From positions 62,001 to 126,000 of the forward strand of contig NZ_JBGGWA010000003.1 in assembly GCF_041321145.1 (NCBI RefSeq): 64,000 bases of DNA, read 5' to 3'. The notes beneath the pieces were generated by a model, which saw nothing but the letters and a program-made list of their open reading frames with translations, had not been told where the DNA came from and did no database searches. This stretch comes from Paraburkholderia sp041321145. Lineage in GTDB: Bacteria > Pseudomonadota > Gammaproteobacteria > Burkholderiales > Burkholderiaceae. The translations under genes and the position numbers were made by a program. Of this stretch, positions 61,885 to 64,000 are shown piece by piece; position 1 is the first letter of the stretch; each line of letters opens with the position of its first letter.

Positions 61885-62019
61885 ATGAAACGAATTTTCG
61901 CGCTCGTCCTACTGGCTGTCACCCTCGGAAGTGCATTGGGCGGTTGCATCCTCGTGCCCGAGGGCGGCGGTTATCACGATCATGGCCACTATCACGATCA
62001 TGAACACGACCATGACTAA
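61885..62019 (+). CDS. 44-residue His-rich lipoprotein
   Basis: MKRIFALVLLAVTLGSALGGC is a lipoprotein signal (lipobox LGGC). The mature part is only about 24 residues, with eight His and several Asp/Glu (HDHGHYHDHEHDHD). AGGAAGG lies 7 nt before the ATG at 61885, and TAA ends at 62019. The small size and His/Asp tail suggest a membrane-anchored metal (Ni, Zn or Cu) binder. It may be co-transcribed with the His-rich gene 53 bp downstream. Confidence 0.8.
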   Translation: MKRIFALVLLAVTLGSALGGCILVPEGGGYHDHGHYHDHEHDHD

Positions 62020-62072
62020 GCGCTGTCCGCGCAGCGTTGTCTACTCTCAATCGTAAAACCCGAGAATAAAAC

Positions 62073-62501
62073 ATGAATAATTCACGAAGCCGTCGGCTGG
62101 CTGTGGCGATCGTCGCAGGTTTGGGGATCAGTGCATCGTCCGTCGCGCTGGCGCATGTCGATGTGGGAGTGAACATCGGCATTCCGGGCGTCGTCTACGC
62201 GCCCGCGCCGGTGTATGCGCCGCCTCCGCCTGTCTACGCGCCCCAGCCGGTGATGGTGGTGAGTCCGGGCTGGTACGGCGACCGCTATTACGACGGGCAC
62301 CGCTACTGGGAACGACGCGAGTGGGAAGAGCGCCATCACGACAACCGCGAATGGCATGACGCGCGCGGCTATCGCGAGGCCCCGCGAGGCGACTGGCATG
62401 ATCACGGCGGCGATCACGGCGACCGGCACGGCCATGGCGATGATCACGGTGATCACGGTGATCACGGGCACGGCGATGATCATGGGCACGGCGACCACTA
62501 A
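62073..62501 (+). CDS. Exported Pro/His-rich protein (142 aa)
   Basis: Signal peptide (RLAVAIVAGLGISASSVALAH), then a Pro-rich repeat (VYAPAPVYAPPPPVYAPQP). A Tyr/Arg/Trp-rich middle follows (GDRYYDGHRYWERREWEERHHD), of the kind seen in small DUF-type periplasmic proteins of Burkholderiales. The tail is DHGDRHGHGDDHGDHGDHGHGDDHGHGDH-like, encoded by repetitive gatcacggc units. Probably metal-binding in the periplasm; no enzymatic motif. Confidence 0.85.
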   Translation: MNNSRSRRLAVAIVAGLGISASSVALAHVDVGVNIGIPGVVYAPAPVYAPPPPVYAPQPVMVVSPGWYGDRYYDGHRYWERREWEERHHDNREWHDARGYREAPRGDWHDHGGDHGDRHGHGDDHGDHGDHGHGDDHGHGDH

Positions 62502-62504
62502 TGC

Positions 62505-62828
62505 ATGGGCGACGGCGGCGTCAGTACCGACGCCGGCCCGCGCAGGCATTCGCGCCACACCATTTGCAGGAGCGACGATTTGCTACGCAGCGATCCACGG
62601 CGTGTAACGGCACAAGTCGACGGGACGCTCATCTCCGCCGAATACAGCGAACAAACTGGTCAATTGTGTTTGCGCCGGGACGGCAGCGTGCTCCGCGAAT
62701 GGTTTCCACCTCATTCGTGGATCGCGATTGCGTCGGTGGCTGGCGCACGTCATTGGGGCACGCGGCCCACGGACGAGGACCTTCACGCCTTGCTTCGCAA
62801 CGAGATGACACTGTTGCGCATGTCATAG
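62505..62828 (+). CDS. Hypothetical protein (107 aa)
   Basis: An open frame 3 bp after the His-rich gene. The second half (VTAQVDGTLISAEYSEQTGQLCLRRDGSVLREWFPPHSW, then RPTDEDLHALLRNEM) has protein-like composition. The first 35 residues do not. The true start may be further in. No family recognised and no clear ribosome site. A perfect bidirectional terminator follows 100 bp later. Confidence 0.45.
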   Translation: MGDGGVSTDAGPRRHSRHTICRSDDLLRSDPRRVTAQVDGTLISAEYSEQTGQLCLRRDGSVLREWFPPHSWIAIASVAGARHWGTRPTDEDLHALLRNEMTLLRMS

Positions 62829-62930
62829 CGCCTTGGTGGGCACGTGATCATGCTCGCGTGCCACCTCTGAACGTCAGGATCATCAGCAGCGTCACCGCAG
62901 TTGAAAAGGGCGCAGCCATGCTGCGGAAAC

Positions 62931-62974
62931 AAAAAATGCCGGTCACCGGAATATGTCGGTGACCGGCATTTTTT
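62931..62974. terminator. Bidirectional Rho-independent terminator
   Basis: aaaaaatgccggtcaccg, an 8-base loop, then its exact 18-base complement ending in TTTTTT. The A-run on the left gives a T-run on the minus strand, so it can stop transcription from both the plus-strand His-rich genes and the minus-strand DUF4148 gene. Confidence 0.95.
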
Positions 62975-63041
62975 TATTCGACTCACGAGATAGCGAATAA
63001 GCCGAACAGCGCGGAATGAGTTTGCGTACTTCGTTTTGCCC

Positions 63042-63290
63042 TTAACGTGCGTTATGGATCGGCGGCGAATAGGAACTGACTGCCGTCTCGCTGCCCTGAC
63101 CGGCTTGCCACGTTCCATGCCCACCCGAGCCATAACCACTGGTATCAGCCTGAGCGGCGCCCTGCTGTTCGAAGACTTGCGCTTGCGTACCCTGCGCGTT
63201 TTGCGGCGCCGGCTGATTTGACTGCGCGAACGAAGCGATCGGCGCACCGAGAACAACGGCAATAACAACAGTCTTGATGAGCGATTTCAT
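63042..63290 (-). CDS. Small secreted DUF4148-type protein
   Basis: 82 residues: a clear signal peptide (LIKTVVIAVVLGAPIASFA), then a Gln/Gly-rich mature part (QNAQGTQAQVFEQQGAAQ, SGYGSGGHGTWQAG). DUF4148 proteins are small exported proteins common in Burkholderia; the function is unknown. GGAGGTGGTG is placed before the ATG. The gap to pobA on the right (63291-63511) holds nothing evident. Confidence 0.85.
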   Translation of the reverse strand: MKSLIKTVVIAVVLGAPIASFAQSNQPAPQNAQGTQAQVFEQQGAAQADTSGYGSGGHGTWQAGQGSETAVSSYSPPIHNAR

Positions 63291-63511
63291 GACACCACCT
63301 CCAGAGATTGGCTGGTACGCGCTGCAGATGCGACGCGTCGTGCAGTCGATGAAGACAGTTTAGGTGTGGAACAGGCGCGGATAAATCCTCCATTCCTGAA
63401 TTCACTGTTGCTTTCGGCACGACAATGGCAAATGCTCGCGCGTCAACCGAGGCGCAACGGGATTTGTCGCTTAATCAGGCACCCCGCGGGCACCGCACCC
63501 TCGCCTCCTTC

Positions 63512-64000
63512 TTACTGTGCTACCGCGACGCCCACGTAGTTCTCCGCCATCGCGGTAGCCGCCGCGCGTGAGGTGGTCACGTATTCGAGTTCGGCCACCT
63601 GCAGCTGCTGCTCGAATGGCGACGCGCCTTCGATGCGGTGCATCATGCTCGTCATCCAGTACGAGAAATGCTCGGCACGCCAGATGCGCTTGAGCGCGGT
63701 TTCGCTGTAGCTGTCGAGCAGATCGGTGCGATTTTCTACGTAGAACGCGTTCAGCGCGCGGGTCAACACGCGCACATCGGCAACGGCGAGATTCATGCCC
63801 TTGGCACCGGTGGGCGGCACGATATGCGCGGCGTCGCCGGCGAGAAAGAGACGGCCGTGCTGCATCGTGGCCGACACGAAACTGCGCATGCCGACAATGT
63901 TCTTCTGAAAGATTTTGCCGTCGACGATTTTCTGGCCGTCGTGTGAATCGACGCGTGCGTGCAGTTCGGCCCAGATTCGGTCGTCGGACCAGTTGTCGAC
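63512..64000 (-). CDS. pobA: 4-hydroxybenzoate 3-monooxygenase, 3' part (window edge)
   Basis: The frame is open to the right edge, so the N-terminal half with the FAD-binding GxGxxG is outside. The visible 162 residues read NWSDDRIWAELHAR, KIFQKNIVGMRSFVSATMQHGRLFLAGDAAHIVPPTGAKGMNLAVADV, KRIWRAEHFSYWMTSMMH and EYVTTSRAAATAMAENYVG. These are the flavin-ribityl GDAAH motif and C-terminal signature of PobA. It converts 4-hydroxybenzoate to protocatechuate with NADPH. Confidence 0.93.
   Translation of the reverse strand, partial: VDNWSDDRIWAELHARVDSHDGQKIVDGKIFQKNIVGMRSFVSATMQHGRLFLAGDAAHIVPPTGAKGMNLAVADVRVLTRALNAFYVENRTDLLDSYSETALKRIWRAEHFSYWMTSMMHRIEGASPFEQQLQVAELEYVTTSRAAATAMAENYVGVAVAQ

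Overview
The window is high-GC, densely coded proteobacterial DNA. It looks like Paraburkholderia or a close relative: it carries DUF4148 and DUF2760 proteins, hopanoid genes of the Burkholderia type, a dispersed intergenic inverted-repeat element of a kind common in that group, and ATGA/GTGA/TGATG-coupled operons throughout. No rRNA, tRNA or CRISPR array was seen.

Layout. 1-1698 is the end of a spermidine synthase-like membrane protein. 2198-7493 holds a DUF2760 gene and two unusual Hsp70 genes, followed by a cytosine deaminase-type amidohydrolase and a convergent SDR dehydrogenase. 9860-23943 (minus) is one long operon for a group 1h (formerly group 5, 'actinobacterial', oxygen-tolerant high-affinity) [NiFe]-hydrogenase. 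Its order is small subunit, large subunit, NifU-like, DUF5947, DUF6084, a conserved unknown protein, endopeptidase, a 33-residue membrane peptide, then hypF, hypC, a SIS isomerase, hypD, hypE, hypA and hypB. A NixA/HoxN nickel permease lies just upstream on the same strand.

25.4-37 kb holds a copC broken by a 10-bp tandem duplication, a TAXI-type binding protein with a probable frameshift near its start, a ProQ-family protein, a QseBC/PmrAB-like two-component system divergent from an RND efflux operon, and a roughly 690-bp inverted-repeat element. 37-45.8 kb is a hopanoid head-group region (hpnK, two GT2 glycosyltransferases, hpnL, hpnJ) built around a second PmrAB-like two-component system. 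Copies of a CTGAAG-N5-CTTAAG box lie upstream of hpnJ and between the second regulator and the hpnK operon. Related boxes lie upstream of the first system.

46-48.5 kb has a cold-shock protein, an aldehyde dehydrogenase and an internally deleted acetyltransferase. 48.6-59 kb (minus) is the most novel part. A complete type I secretion system (TolC, HlyD, HlyB-like) follows a 636-residue glycine-rich putative secreted toxin. Upstream is a visibly AT-rich array of repeated pairs: a two-TM membrane protein (candidate immunity protein) followed by a truncated toxin N-terminus. A 98%-identical duplicate of the toxin C-terminal half sits at the far end.

59.2-60.6 kb carries relics of a pectin/uronate pathway (kdgT and kduI fragments) beside an intact kduD. 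The window closes with a cytochrome b561, two small His-rich exported proteins, a DUF4148 protein and the 3' part of pobA.
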